64,000 bases of DNA, from assembly GCA_028571685.1 (NCBI GenBank), contig CM053158.1:60542001-60606000 (forward strand). Reading direction: 5' to 3'. The stretch is from Heterohyrax brucei. Lineage: Eukaryota; Chordata; Mammalia; Hyracoidea; Procaviidae. Numbering within the stretch: position 1 is the first letter of the stretch; each line of letters begins with the position of its first letter. Below are positions 1 through 9,848 of this stretch, one piece after another. The notes under the pieces are model-generated. The model saw nothing but the letters and a program-made list of their open reading frames with translations, ran no database searches and had not been told where the DNA came from. The position numbers and the translations under genes are program-made.

Positions 1-837
1 AAAAGTAAAAGAAAAAATGTCTCATCTTTTGCTACATGTGGTTTGAGATAGTGTTTCTCAAAAGGAATGAGGCATATGGAACATGCTTCCCATTAGACAA
101 TAATTGTTCTCAGGAAATAATAATGCCAGTTAATGGTATATTCTGGGAACCAGTGCTTAGGTATTGTACATGTTTTAATACTTCTGATGGGGAGGGGTCG
201 ACATTATTCATGTATAATGTGTACCTTTAATTGCTGTACCCAATACCCCAGCCTAACATCACCTGCACAATGAGGTTCCCATTTCTAACTATGCCCTGCC
301 CAGGGCTCCCAGCCACCACCTGAGCTGGCAGTGATGTACCTCCTCTTCCTCAGCCAGAGCTGTGCTTCCTTGAAAGAAACATAGCTTTCTAGAAAGTCCT
401 GCATGCAACATCTGCAACCTTGCTGAGAAATGACGCGCAGAAAGTACCAGTGTTAGCGAGAAAGAAACCCTGGGTGGGGAGCTTAGGAAGGGAATTCCAG
501 GCATTTAATTTCATCTGATCTAGTTTTCCAAAATTGCTTGCCTTCCTACCTTCTTCAGCTTGCCTTTTGATATCCCATATAGATTAAAATAACTTTGGAA
601 AACAGGTGTCATCTTCGTCGAGCACTGGCAGATTAGAAAGTCTTAGATCTGACAGTATCTTCCTGGATTTAATGTCCAGACTTGCCCTGTGAACTTGGAC
701 TGCTATGGTTAGAGGGAACTGTAGTGGCCATTTAGCTCAAAGGGCTATGGATAGGCCTTGGTGGCTGGTAAATTCCTGTGCTCGGGGGCACTGTGTTCTA
801 CTGCTAGAAGGAAGAAAGGAAATTAACTTTTTCTTTT
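1..837. other. Unassigned non-coding sequence
   Basis: No gene, exon or repeat family was recognised here. The open frames present are under 75 codons, lack any recognisable domain and are no longer than expected by chance. It could be unique intergenic or intronic DNA. Confidence 0.5.
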
Positions 838-1160
838 AAAATTTTAGTGAAATACATATAACAAAACATTGACCATTTCAGTTGTTTGTAACTCAGTGTA
901 GAATTTAAAAAAACAAAACAAGACCCACTGCTGTCAAGTCGATTCTGACTCACAGTGACCCTATTGATCAGAGTAGGACCGCTCCCATAGAGTTTTCAAG
1001 GAGCACCTCGCAGATTTGAACTACTGACCTTTTGGTTAGCAAGTGTAGCACTTACCCACTACACCTTCAGGATTTCCACTGTAGAATTAGATGATGTTAA
1101 TGACTGTCATCATGTTGTGCAACTATTACCATTAACGATTTTCCAAATTTTTTCAAGAAT
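838..1160 (-). repeat. Old L1M 3'-end fragment, split by AfroSINE
   Basis: Reading the plus strand, 'gtgaaatacatataac', 'gaccatttcagttg' and then 'atgttgtgcaactattacca' follow the order seen at the 3' end of ancient mammalian L1M elements in reverse orientation. An AfroSINE at 906-1079 divides it, and the sequence continues on the far side with a 9-base target duplication. The fragment is highly diverged. Confidence 0.6.
906..1079 (-). mobile_element. AfroSINE, short form, minus strand
   Basis: This is a tRNA-derived SINE. In reverse orientation it shows the typical tail ('gtcaagtcgattctgactca'), the central 'gagttttcaaggagcacct', the B-box region ('agatttgaactactgacc') and the A-box end ('gtagcacttacccactac'). 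It is flanked by a 9-base target duplication 'tgtagaatt' at 897-905 and 1080-1088, so both ends are well placed. It lies inside an old L1M 3' end, so it is the younger insertion. Confidence 0.92.
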
Positions 1161-1184
1161 TAACTTTTTGATTAGCTACTACAT

Positions 1185-1300
1185 GTCAAGCACCATACTA
1201 GTTAATTTATATTAATTATCTCATTTAATCTCTATTAAAATCCCCTAAGAGAACTACTATTACATACATTTTACAGATGAGTGAAACAGACCTGGCTGTT
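1185..1300 (-). repeat. MIR fragment
   Basis: The plus strand shows 'attatctcatttaatc' and 'cattttacagatgag', the reverse complement of the 3' half of the ancient tRNA-derived SINE MIR. It is diverged and has no visible target duplication, as expected for its age. Confidence 0.65.
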
Positions 1301-1344
1301 AGAGAGTACTTTTATACCTATTTAACTTCAATCCTCACCACAAG

Positions 1345-1785
1345 TCTGTCAGTTTGCCATACTGGCTTGACCTGTGTCTTGCTGTGATGCTGGACACTAC
1401 GTCACTGGTATTGCAAACACAAGCAGGATCACCCACAGTGGGCAGGTTTTGGTGGAGCTTCCTGACTGGGAAGAAATGCTTGGTGATCTACTTCTGAAAA
1501 TTGTTGAACATGCAATGCATCACAATATAACATTTTCCAAATCATATGCCTTGGACATGTCATTAAAAGGAATCAGTTAGTGAAAGAGGATGTTGTGTTT
1601 GATGAGGTATAGGGCCAGTGAGGGGGAGGGAGTCCCTCAGGGACGTGGACTCACACAACAGCCACAGCCATGGACTCAACAAGCTGCTAACTGCAGGGCT
1701 GATGTAGGACCAAGAAGACTTTTGTTCTGCTGTATATTATGTTGCCTTGAATCAGAGTCAACTAAACGATGGATAACAACAGCAA
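1345..1785 (+). mobile_element. Non-autonomous RTE derivative (5' UTR joined to 3' end)
   Basis: The first part (about 1345-1545) resembles an RTE 5' leader: 'aagtctgtcagtttgccata', 'cttgctgtgatgctggacac', then 'tgactgggaagaaa' and 'atctacttctgaaaa'. From about 1548 the sequence switches to the RTE 3' end: 'ccttggacatgtcatt', then 'gaatcagagtcaacta' and a terminal CAA-rich tail near 1770-1785. The endonuclease and reverse transcriptase regions between them are missing. It therefore looks like an internally deleted element mobilised in trans by RTE. A second, inverted example with the same architecture lies at 55718-55960. Confidence 0.6.
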
Positions 1786-4267
1786 CAACCTCTCTCCATT
1801 GGTCTTTGTTTGCTTTGCCCTCTGGAAAAACATTTTAAAAATATGACCCTTTAGCAGCCTCTTCAAGGGTGGCCTTGGACAAAGTGTTCAGCCTTTTAGC
1901 TGTATTGGTGTCTCTGTTGTGAAATAAGGTTGCATAGTCAGGAAGTCAGTGACTCAATCCTGTGGAAAAACAATTCTTGAAAAATCATAAGGAATGGAGT
2001 CAGGACTCTGTAAATGCTGTGATAAATCGTTTGGTCCTATGCTAAAAGAGTATTATCTAGTCACAAAAACAAGGGCTTGGAGTCAGATTCCAGCTTTTAT
2101 TTTCTTTTAAGCTGGGGAACTGATTGTGTAACCTTATAATCACTTTTCCCAGATGCAAATGGGACCATGAACATCAGTCCCCGGAGGGAGGACTCGGGTC
2201 CCTAAGAGAATGGAGCCTTCAACAACACAGCTCTCCACAGCTGTTTCCTGGGGCTATCTGACTACGATTTGCAGGGGTCCTGTGCCACCTGACCTTTCAC
2301 CTGTGTTCAGATAGCTGTCATCCAGAATGATAGTCATCCATAAGGCCATTGCATCATATAGTCCCAAGTGTATTTTGGATTAAGGTAAAGGTGGAGTATG
2401 TAGCAATACTTTCGCAAATGATAAATTGTTTGCTCACATTTTTTTCTCTAGAGAATATTTTGGTGTCTTGACCAGCTCTGTACCCAAACATAAGCTCAGC
2501 AGTTCTAAAGAATGACAGATTCAGCACTCAGGATGTGTGTGATTCTGCAGCCCTGTGCAATGGGGAGGTGTCTGTTTGCCAAATAAAAGAACAGTAATCC
2601 TAACAATTATGCTCCCATCCTTTATTAAGGGTGGTAGTCATGTAAACAGAACAGAATGGGAATAAAGTCTTTGGATCTACCAACTGCCGCCTTCATAATT
2701 GTTTTATAGAGTGTACCGTGTGAATTTTACCCTAGCCATCCAGCATTATCCCACTGGGTAGAGGGTTTGGGCACATCAATTTGCAAAATTTGACTGAAGG
2801 TCTGTGTGTCTTGACTCTCAGGAGCTTTGAATACAGTAAGTCTACAAATAAACTGTGAGAAATTTGGGAGAACAACTATTACCTGACTACAATTTATGAC
2901 TCATTTGTTGACCTCACTTTTGCCCATTTATTGGTACATGATTCAATAATGTGAATTAATTGTAATTATTTTCTGAGCAAGATAAAATTCCTTCAGGAAT
3001 CATACTGGACCCAAAGTTTCTATAGTATAGTACAGGTCAGGACCTAACTTCTATGGAAGTATGTGGCTGAAGCTCCACCTTACCAGTACTGCTATGGCCT
3101 TCAATTTAGGGGGCTTCCAGCTATAATCTGGACTTGGCATTTAGAATGTTAGTCACAGCTTTCCAAAAAGACACCTGGAAGAAATATACTTACATGTTGT
3201 GCCTTTGGACCTGGAAACCTTTTGAAAACCAAGTGACAAGATGTGAACTAGATTTTCAGGCGAGTGTTAGCTTAGACCTGTTGATTTCCAGCCTTCATCA
3301 AAGAGCTAAAAGCTGTGCTCTCAGAGAAAGTTGTACTCTCCCCCTACCAAGGAGGGCCCAAGCCAAACCCAGAATTAAACCCATGCTATGACCGTGCCAC
3401 AGTCTGTCTCTGTCCTTGTACCTTAACACTTAAACCCATAGTCAATAAATGTTCATTTGGTGCTACAGACAGTGCTCACAAAGATGGCCAGTTCAATGAC
3501 CCTAGAAAGGCGCGTGCTTTTAGAGAACACGGTAGTCTTTGACAACTGTCCTTATGCCATGTGGGTCAAAAGGTACTTTGTAAAATGTTCCTAAATATAT
3601 CTCCTAAGCATTGCATGAGGTATTGGGAGAGAATGGGAGAGAGAAACTTTCCAAGCACAGCTCTGTACTGAGGGCTTGCGTAAGGTTATTTTAGATTATT
3701 GCAACACCCAGTCCCAATAGCACCATTGTGCAAAAGGCCTTGCCTTGTTTTTTTCTATCTCCACTCTCTGTAGCTTTTCCCCTTACTGGTTTAAAAAATG
3801 CAGCATAATTACAAGGTTCAGTGTTCTTTGACCTGCCTGAGAGAATATTTTCCTGTCTTTGTAGAGCTTATTCTACCATGATTCAAGTGTTTCTAACAGC
3901 CTTTGGAAGTGGGAGCAAAAGTTTCTTTGGATAGCTGAAAGTTATTTGTGCAAAGTGAAAGGTTTAATCTGGGGCTCACTGCTCATACTTATCATTATTG
4001 CTAAAGACCCCCAATGCTTACATGGGTCAACAATGAGACTGGCCAGTCTCTCTGTAACTCTGTAGCTAGGATGCAAGGAAGGTAGCTTTGCTAAGTGAAG
4101 ACTCAAGGCAAGTATGAACTACACAGTTTCATTTTTGCAGTTGTGTTCTTGATCTTTGAAGGTTCAAGAAACTCATGTAATTTGTTCACCAAGGACTGAT
4201 AAATCTCTGGAGAACTGTCTCAGGTAAACCACTCACTTAGATGGATTTATAAGCCTGTAGGTAGGGT
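1786..4267. other. Unassigned non-coding sequence with a possible MIR
   Basis: No exon or young repeat is visible over about 2.5 kb. The segment 2070-2165 ('cttggagtcagattccagc' followed by a 'cccagatgcaaatggg' motif) resembles a decayed plus-strand MIR. Open frames such as 3134-3391 have no recognisable domain. This is among the least repeat-dense parts of the window. Confidence 0.45.
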
Positions 4268-4482
4268 CAGTAAACCCTGGTGGTGTAGTGGTTAAGTGCT
4301 AAAGCTGCTAACAAAAACATAGGCAGTTCAGATTCACCAGGTGCTCCTTGTAAACTCTATGGGGCAGTTCTACTTTGACCTATAGGGTCACTATGAATCG
4401 GAAGCAACTTGACGGCAGTGGGTCGTGTAGGGTCACTGTGAGTTAGAATCGACTCTAAGGCAGTGGGTTTAGTTTGGTTTGG
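4268..4482 (+). mobile_element. AfroSINE with duplicated tail
   Basis: It begins with the canonical 'aaaccctggtggtgtagtgg' head containing the Pol III A box, then a B-box region ('cagttcagattcaccag') and the body 'ctctatggggcagttctac'. The tail segment 'agggtcactatgaatcgg...cggcagtgggt' (about 4385-4428) is followed by a second, diverged copy of itself (about 4429-4465: 'agggtcactgtgagttag'). The insertion therefore has a tandemly duplicated 3' module. Confidence 0.9.
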
Positions 4483-4971
4483 ATTGTGATTCATTTGCAT
4501 AGGAAGTATGTATATTGTGCTGATTGCTTGCCTCTGTGCTTAGCGCCATTCCTATCCCTGCCTTGCTCTGTATAGCAGGGAACTATCATCCTAGAAGCTC
4601 TTGTCATCAGATTTCTGGCTGGATTCAGCCAATGGGAGGCAGTGGGGAAGAAGAAAGGAGGGGAGGAGAAGAGAAGCCAGTGTGTCTCTTCTTTCGCTCT
4701 GCCATGGCAATTGATTATCTTGGAAGCTTTTGCCTTCCACTGTATCTGTAGCTTCCACTAGCTGTATATTCTTTCAGTGTCCCCAGTTTCTGCTGAGCAG
4801 CCTGACTATGGCTGTAGATTTCACTGAGCAGCTAGGCAGAAACTGGAGGGACATGAGGGAGTGTTCTAGGGGAAGAGGCTTCTGAGAGAACTAAATGTGG
4901 GCTTGGAATGTTTGAAATAGAGCAAGGAGGCCAGTGTGGCTAGAGACGGTAAGTGAGGGCAGTACTGGAGA
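4483..4971. other. Unassigned non-coding sequence
   Basis: No repeat family or coding sequence was recognised. A purine-rich run (GAAGAAAGGAGGGGAGG type) lies near 4645-4675. Confidence 0.4.
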
Positions 4972-5085
4972 GTGCTGTCAATTTCAGCTCATAGTGATAG
5001 TGACCTACAGGACAGAGTAGAACTGTATCCATATGTTTTCCAAAGCTATGATCATCCCAGAAGCTTTTAGATATAATAACTTTAA
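4972..5085 (-). repeat. AfroSINE fragment, long-form type
   Basis: 'gctcatagtgatagtgacct', 'acaggacagagtagaactg' and 'tttccaaagctatgatcat' match the tail and middle of the long AfroSINE form in reverse orientation. The tRNA-like head is missing, so this is a 5'-truncated or decayed copy. Confidence 0.6.
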
Positions 5086-5139
5086 GACATCCCTTGGACA
5101 GCATTACTGATTGAATTGTTTTCCCCCAGGTAAGTTGTA

Positions 5140-6820
5140 AATCCTGATGTCTAACTCCAGGTCTTTGCACATTTCATTACAGTACTTTATTTTGTCTTTT
5201 GAAACCACCCTTTGAAATTTTCTAATCGGTTCTTTTATTTCATCACTTTTTCTATTTGCTTTAGCTACTTTAGAAAGTTCAAGAGTTATGAAACCAAAAA
5301 GAAGAAACACACTTGACATTTCTCAGGATGGAAGAACTAAATAAAAAAACTCAAGTTGCAGTATTGAAGGACACTATGGGCAAAAAACTGAACAGCACAG
5401 GAACAGCAAAAGAAGATGGCAGGAATATATGGTCACTGTACCAACCAGTTGGCATTCAAACATTTCAAGAAATAGCACATGATCAAGAACTGATGGTACT
5501 GAAAGAAGGAGGCCAAGCAGCTCTGAAGGCATTAGAGAAAAAGCAAAGGATTCAGAAATTGACAGAATACCTGTTGAGATGCTCCAACAAACAGAAGCGA
5601 TTCTGGAAGCACCTACTCATCATGCCAAGAAATTTGAAAGACAGCTACCTGACTGGCTGGCAAGGATCCATATATGTGCCCATTTCAAAGAAAGGTGAAC
5701 CAAAAGAACATGGAAATTATCAGACAATATCATTAATATCACACCCAAGTAAAATTTTGCAGTTACAGTACATTCACATGGAACTGCCAAAAGTTCAAGC
5801 TCAATTCACAAGAAGACTTGGAACCAGGGATATCATTTCTGATGTCAGGTGAATCCTAACTGAAAGCAGGGACTACCAGAAAGATGTTTACCTTTGTTTC
5901 ATTGACAGTGCAAAGGCATTTGGCTGTGTGAATCATAACAAATTGTGGATAGCATTGAGAAGAATGGGAATTCTAAAACACTTAATTGTGCTTGTGAGAA
6001 ACATGTACAAAGACCAAGAGGCAGTCTGTTGAACAGAACAAGGGGATATTGTGTGGTTTAAAAGTCAGGAAAAACATGCATCAGGGTTGTATCCTTTGAC
6101 TGTATTTATTCAATCTGTATGCTGAACAATTAATCTAAGAAACTAGACTAAAGAAGAATGTGGCATCAGAAGGAACACTTATCAATAACCTGCTTTATGT
6201 AGTTGATACAACCTTGCTTGCTGGAAGTGAAGATGATTTACAACACATAGTGATAAAGGTCCAAGATTGTAACCTTCAGTGTGGATTACAACTCAATGTA
6301 AAAAATAAACAAAAATTTTCATAAGTGGGCCAATAAGGAACATCATGATGAATGGAGAAAATATTGAGGTTGTCAGTGGTTTCATTTTACTTAGATCCAT
6401 AATCAGCACTCATAGAAGCAGCAGTCAAGAAATCAAATGATGTATTGCATCAGGCAAATCTACTGCAAAAGACCTCTTCAAAGTACTGAAAAGCAAAGAT
6501 ACTACCTTTAACACCAGGGTGCATCTGACCTGAGCCATGGGGTTTTCAGTTGCCTCATATTCATGTGAAAGCTGGACAATTAACATGGAAGACTGAAGAA
6601 CTGATGCTTTTGAATTATGGTTCTGAGACAGAATATTCACTATACCATGGACTGCCAAAAGAAGCAACAAATTTGTCTTGGAAGGAGTATAGCCGGAACT
6701 TTCCTTACAAGCAAGGATGGTGAGACTTTATCTCTTATACTTGGACTGTGTTATCAGGAGGGACCAGTCTCTGGAGAATGAAATCACTCTTGGTAATATA
6801 GACGATCAGTGAGATAAACT
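5140..6820 (+). mobile_element. RTE LINE with inverted 5' segment (twin-priming product)
   Basis: The main body (about 5290-6820, plus strand) is a 5'-truncated RTE-clade LINE. It spans the linker before the reverse transcriptase, the RT domain ('tcattgacagtgcaaaggca' is the decayed F-x-D-x-A-K-A motif) and part of the C-terminus, with many stops. It ends without the RTE (CAA)n tail. Immediately upstream, 5140-5285 is the same element on the opposite strand and encodes the stretch directly N-terminal to the body (minus-strand residues KIKYCNEMCKDLELD). The outer end of the inverted piece is contiguous in the source element with the inner end of the forward piece. That is the signature of twin priming. 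A short stretch left of 5158 resembles a MaLR LTR start. Confidence 0.85.
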
Positions 6821-6824
6821 CTCA

Positions 6825-8131
6825 CCACCTTAAAAATAAACCATGCAAAATGAAAACACAATCTTAAAGATTTGGAAAGTTGTGTTGCCGGGAGCCAGCC
6901 TCGGCATGGTCTGGGATCACTTAGAGATGGGTGGCGTCGGTGAAGAAAGAAATGAGACTGAGACAACTGGGAATCTGGAGATCAGCAGCCCGTTAGGGCC
7001 TGCCTTTTTTATTTTTCATAATCAGTAAGGTGACGTGATTTCACTGTGATCTTTGGCCACGTAAGCTGTTGACTAATAAGAAATTGACACCTCGTGGTCT
7101 CTTTTCATGTTACTTGTCAAGGCCTTCTAGATAATGGCCTGAGGCAAGTATATTATGGTGATAATTAACAGTGAAAACAAAGTTATGCCTTGAGCTTAAT
7201 CAGCTCTATTCATGTCTCGAGGTCAAGGGTACAGAAAGAAGGGTAGACTCATCCAAAGCCAGCTGCCTCTATTTGTTCCTCCTTTGTTTTTATTCTATCT
7301 CTTCCTGTGAGGATAGTAAGCATCCACTGTACCCCACCCTTAAGCTGTTCTAAGAAGGATATTTCTTTAGTATTTACTTATTTGTCATACCAATTATAAT
7401 AAACTTGGGAGCCTATCTATCTTCCTGATGTAGGGAGTGGGATGTCTGTATCTAAGGACTGTGTGGAGGGTTGTCCTTGGGAAGCTTCCCAGGGCCTTCC
7501 TGTAATCTTGTGTTTCACATGTTGAGGGGGAAGTACAGTTGGGGGAAGCCAGCAGAGCCGGGCCGGCCTCAGCATTCCTGGGCTGGGCGTGCTGTGTCAG
7601 AATTCATTAAGCCGAAGGGGTTGTAAAACCCTTCTTAGAAGGCATCTTCTTTGATCCTTGTGCCGGGAAGTAAGAGGGTATTTTTGAGGAAAGTTTAATT
7701 AGGATGCAAAATATCATCAGGGAGAGCGCAGCCAAAGAAATACGTCAAGGGTGAGATGCGTCTGCTCGCCATCACATAAGTGTGTGGCCTTGCTTACAGA
7801 GGCTTCTGTGGGTGATAGGCCTTGGCATTGTGAAGCTAAGGGCATGTATCTTAGAATGTTTACCGTGGTCATGGCTACAGAATCTTCTGATAAAGAGATT
7901 ATGCCTATGACTGATGGATCTAACCTGCTACCTACCACAGTAGAAAACTCATCAGCTTAGACTGAAGGAGGCAGAAAGAATGAAAGGAGAGAATGCTTTC
8001 TGTCTCTAGAAATTCTTGGCAGGAAACAGGACAAAGGAGCTACATCTATTGTTTTCCAAGAAAAGAAAGGGATCATCCCTAGAGCATTTCAGATGCCAGT
8101 AGAACTGTTGGAAGGAGCACAAGAAGCAAGG
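6825..8131 (+). mobile_element. MaLR internal region (host fragment), split by an LTR
   Basis: Segments 6825-6882 and 7828-8131 align with the 3' half of the internal region of the MaLR provirus at 33692-36327: 'gaaaacacaatcttaaagat', 'tggctacagaatcttctgat', 'catcagcttagactgaagg'. MaLR internal sequence is retrovirus-derived but non-coding here. It is interrupted at 6883-7827 by an unrelated LTR and at 8132 by a second MaLR provirus. The continuation to its own 3' LTR is not seen. Confidence 0.7.
6883..7827 (+). mobile_element. Probable solo LTR (ERV2-like ends)
   Basis: This 945-bp block breaks MaLR internal sequence that is collinear on both sides. It begins 'tgttgccgggagcc' and ends 'ccttggca', giving TG...CA ends. 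The TGTTG..GGGAGCC start is typical of ERV2/class II LTRs. Flanks share 'ttgtg' (6880-6884 region and 7828-7832), compatible with a short target duplication although the register is ambiguous. An 'aataaa' polyadenylation-like motif lies near 7400. Class assignment is tentative. There is no coding content. Confidence 0.5.
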
Positions 8132-8620
8132 TGTCATGGGTTGAGTTGTGTCACCCCAAAAATGTGTGTAACAGTTTGGCTAGACCATGATTCCTGGTAC
8201 TGTATGATGTTCGTATATGTTGTAAACCCTGCATCTATCATGTTAATGAAGAAGAATGGGCAGCAGTGGTGTTGGTGGGGCAGAACTCAGTGTGTAAGAT
8301 CATAGTGTGCCTTGAGGAAGTCTCTTGAACTATAAAGGAAAGGGAAGCAAACAGAGAGTTTGAGAACTCATACTACCAAGAAGCAATGTTAGGATCAGAG
8401 CATGTCCTTTAGACTCAGGATCCCTGCACCTCAGAAGCTCTTAGGCCAGGGGACGAATGACAACAAGGACCTTCCTCCAGAGCCAACAGAGAAAGCCTAT
8501 CCCTGGGGTTGATGCTCTGAATTTAGATTTTTAGCCTAGTTTTCCCTTAATAAATTTCTCTTTGTTAAAACCATCTACTTGTGACTCTTCTGTTAACGGC
8601 ATCACTAGATCACTAAAACA
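8132..8620 (+). repeat. MaLR 5' LTR
   Basis: TG...CA-bounded LTR with 'tcatgggttgagttgtgtc' near its start, a 'ccttcctccagagcc' block and 'aataaatttctctttgttaa' (polyadenylation signal) near its end. It is paired with the partial LTR at 9567-9848, and the two share the same block order with clear divergence, which implies an old insertion. Confidence 0.85.
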
Positions 8621-9566
8621 GAATTTGGTACCAAGAGAATGGGGTGCCACTCTAACAGATACCTAAAAGATGTGGAAGTGATTTTGAAACTGTAAATGGA
8701 TAGAAGACCCAGAAGAAACTGAAAAGCATTGCTAACACCTGAGAAGACTCAGACTGCAAGAAAACAGCAGTGAACTGGCAACACAGAATGAAGAGGCTAG
8801 TGCAAGGCATGACTTGAACCAACCCACAGAGAAGGAAAGCTGAATGCCTGTGTATAGGAGACTTCCTGACAGAGTGACATGCTTCAGAGCACTTATTTAT
8901 AGAGCTATAGATCTTTGTGACGTTTTCCCCAACAGGGCAGATGTGAGCATGAAGCCTAGACCAAGAGGCCATAGGAAGCAAAAGCTCAAGAGACAAGGAG
9001 CACAAATACCTGAGCTGCCTCCGTCTCAAAAGGTAAAGGCTACGGTCTCAGTGGTTTCAAAGGGTGGAACCATGACCTCTGGTGTTTCTAAGGGTACAGT
9101 TGCCACTTAAATGGACTAGGAAAATGATGCACCTAGAGCCAAGAGAGCAGAGTCACTGTCCCAATGTGCCTGAAAGGTGGACCTATAGTCCAGGGCCAAT
9201 GGGCCTCCGCTCAGAATATGACCAATACCTAGAGTCTGGAGTACAGAGCCATCGTGTAAAATGCCTCAGAGAACAAAGGATTATTTTCAAAGCCTTGAGG
9301 ACTAATGTAATGTGTTCTGCTGACTTGCTTATTGCTTATTGTGCCTTCTTTCCCTGCAATTTCTCCTATTTGTAATGGAAATATCTAGCTTGTACCTGCC
9401 TTTTTTTGCTGTTGCACTTTTGGAAACAGATAACTTGTATTCTAGAATTCACAGTTGAAGACGAATGCCTGACTCTTGGGCTTGGAATTAAGACTTTTCC
9501 TATGGTAGGATAAATTTTAATGTTTTGTGTGTTACAAGGATGTAATTTGGGGGACAAAGGGTAGAA

Positions 9567-9848
9567 TGCCATGGATTGAATTGTGTCCCTGCCAAAACAT
9601 GTGTAGCCATTTGGCTAGGCTATGATTCCTAGTGTTGTATGATGTTTCCATATGTCATAAATCCCACCTCTGTGTTAATAAGGGAGGATGTGTGGCAGTT
9701 GTATTGGTGAGGCAGGACTCAGTACATAAGACTGTAGAGTGACTTGAAGCAATCTAGGGATATAAAGGAAAGGGAAGCAAGCAGAAAGTTGGGGACCTCA
9801 TACCACCAAGAAGCAGTGCTGGAAGCAGAGTTTGACCTTTGGATTCTT
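9567..9848 (+). repeat. MaLR 3' LTR, truncated
   Basis: It starts 'tgccatggattgaattgtg' after the purine-rich tract 'gggggacaaagggtagaa', a likely polypurine tract. It matches the first roughly 280 bases of the 5' LTR, including 'aaaggaaagggaagcaagc'. It breaks off at an L1 junction, and the remainder is not recovered downstream. Confidence 0.8.

Larger units (their letters stand above)
8132..9848 (+). mobile_element. MaLR provirus (LTR-internal-LTR), 3' LTR truncated by L1
   Basis: The 5' LTR is 8132-8620 ('tgtcatgggttgag' to 'cactaaaaca'). The internal region is 8621-9566, opening with 'gaatttggtaccaagagaat', the usual MaLR primer-binding neighbourhood. The 3' LTR starts at 9567 after a purine-rich stretch and stops at about 9848, where L1 begins. 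The internal region is about half the length of the copy at 34058-35836. It sits inside another MaLR internal fragment (6825-8131), so it is a later, nested insertion. No open gag/pol frame survives. Confidence 0.8.

Noticed and set aside
1374-1580. 68-codon plus-strand frame as a small protein
   Set aside because: It lies within the leader of an RTE-derived non-autonomous element and has no coding signature.
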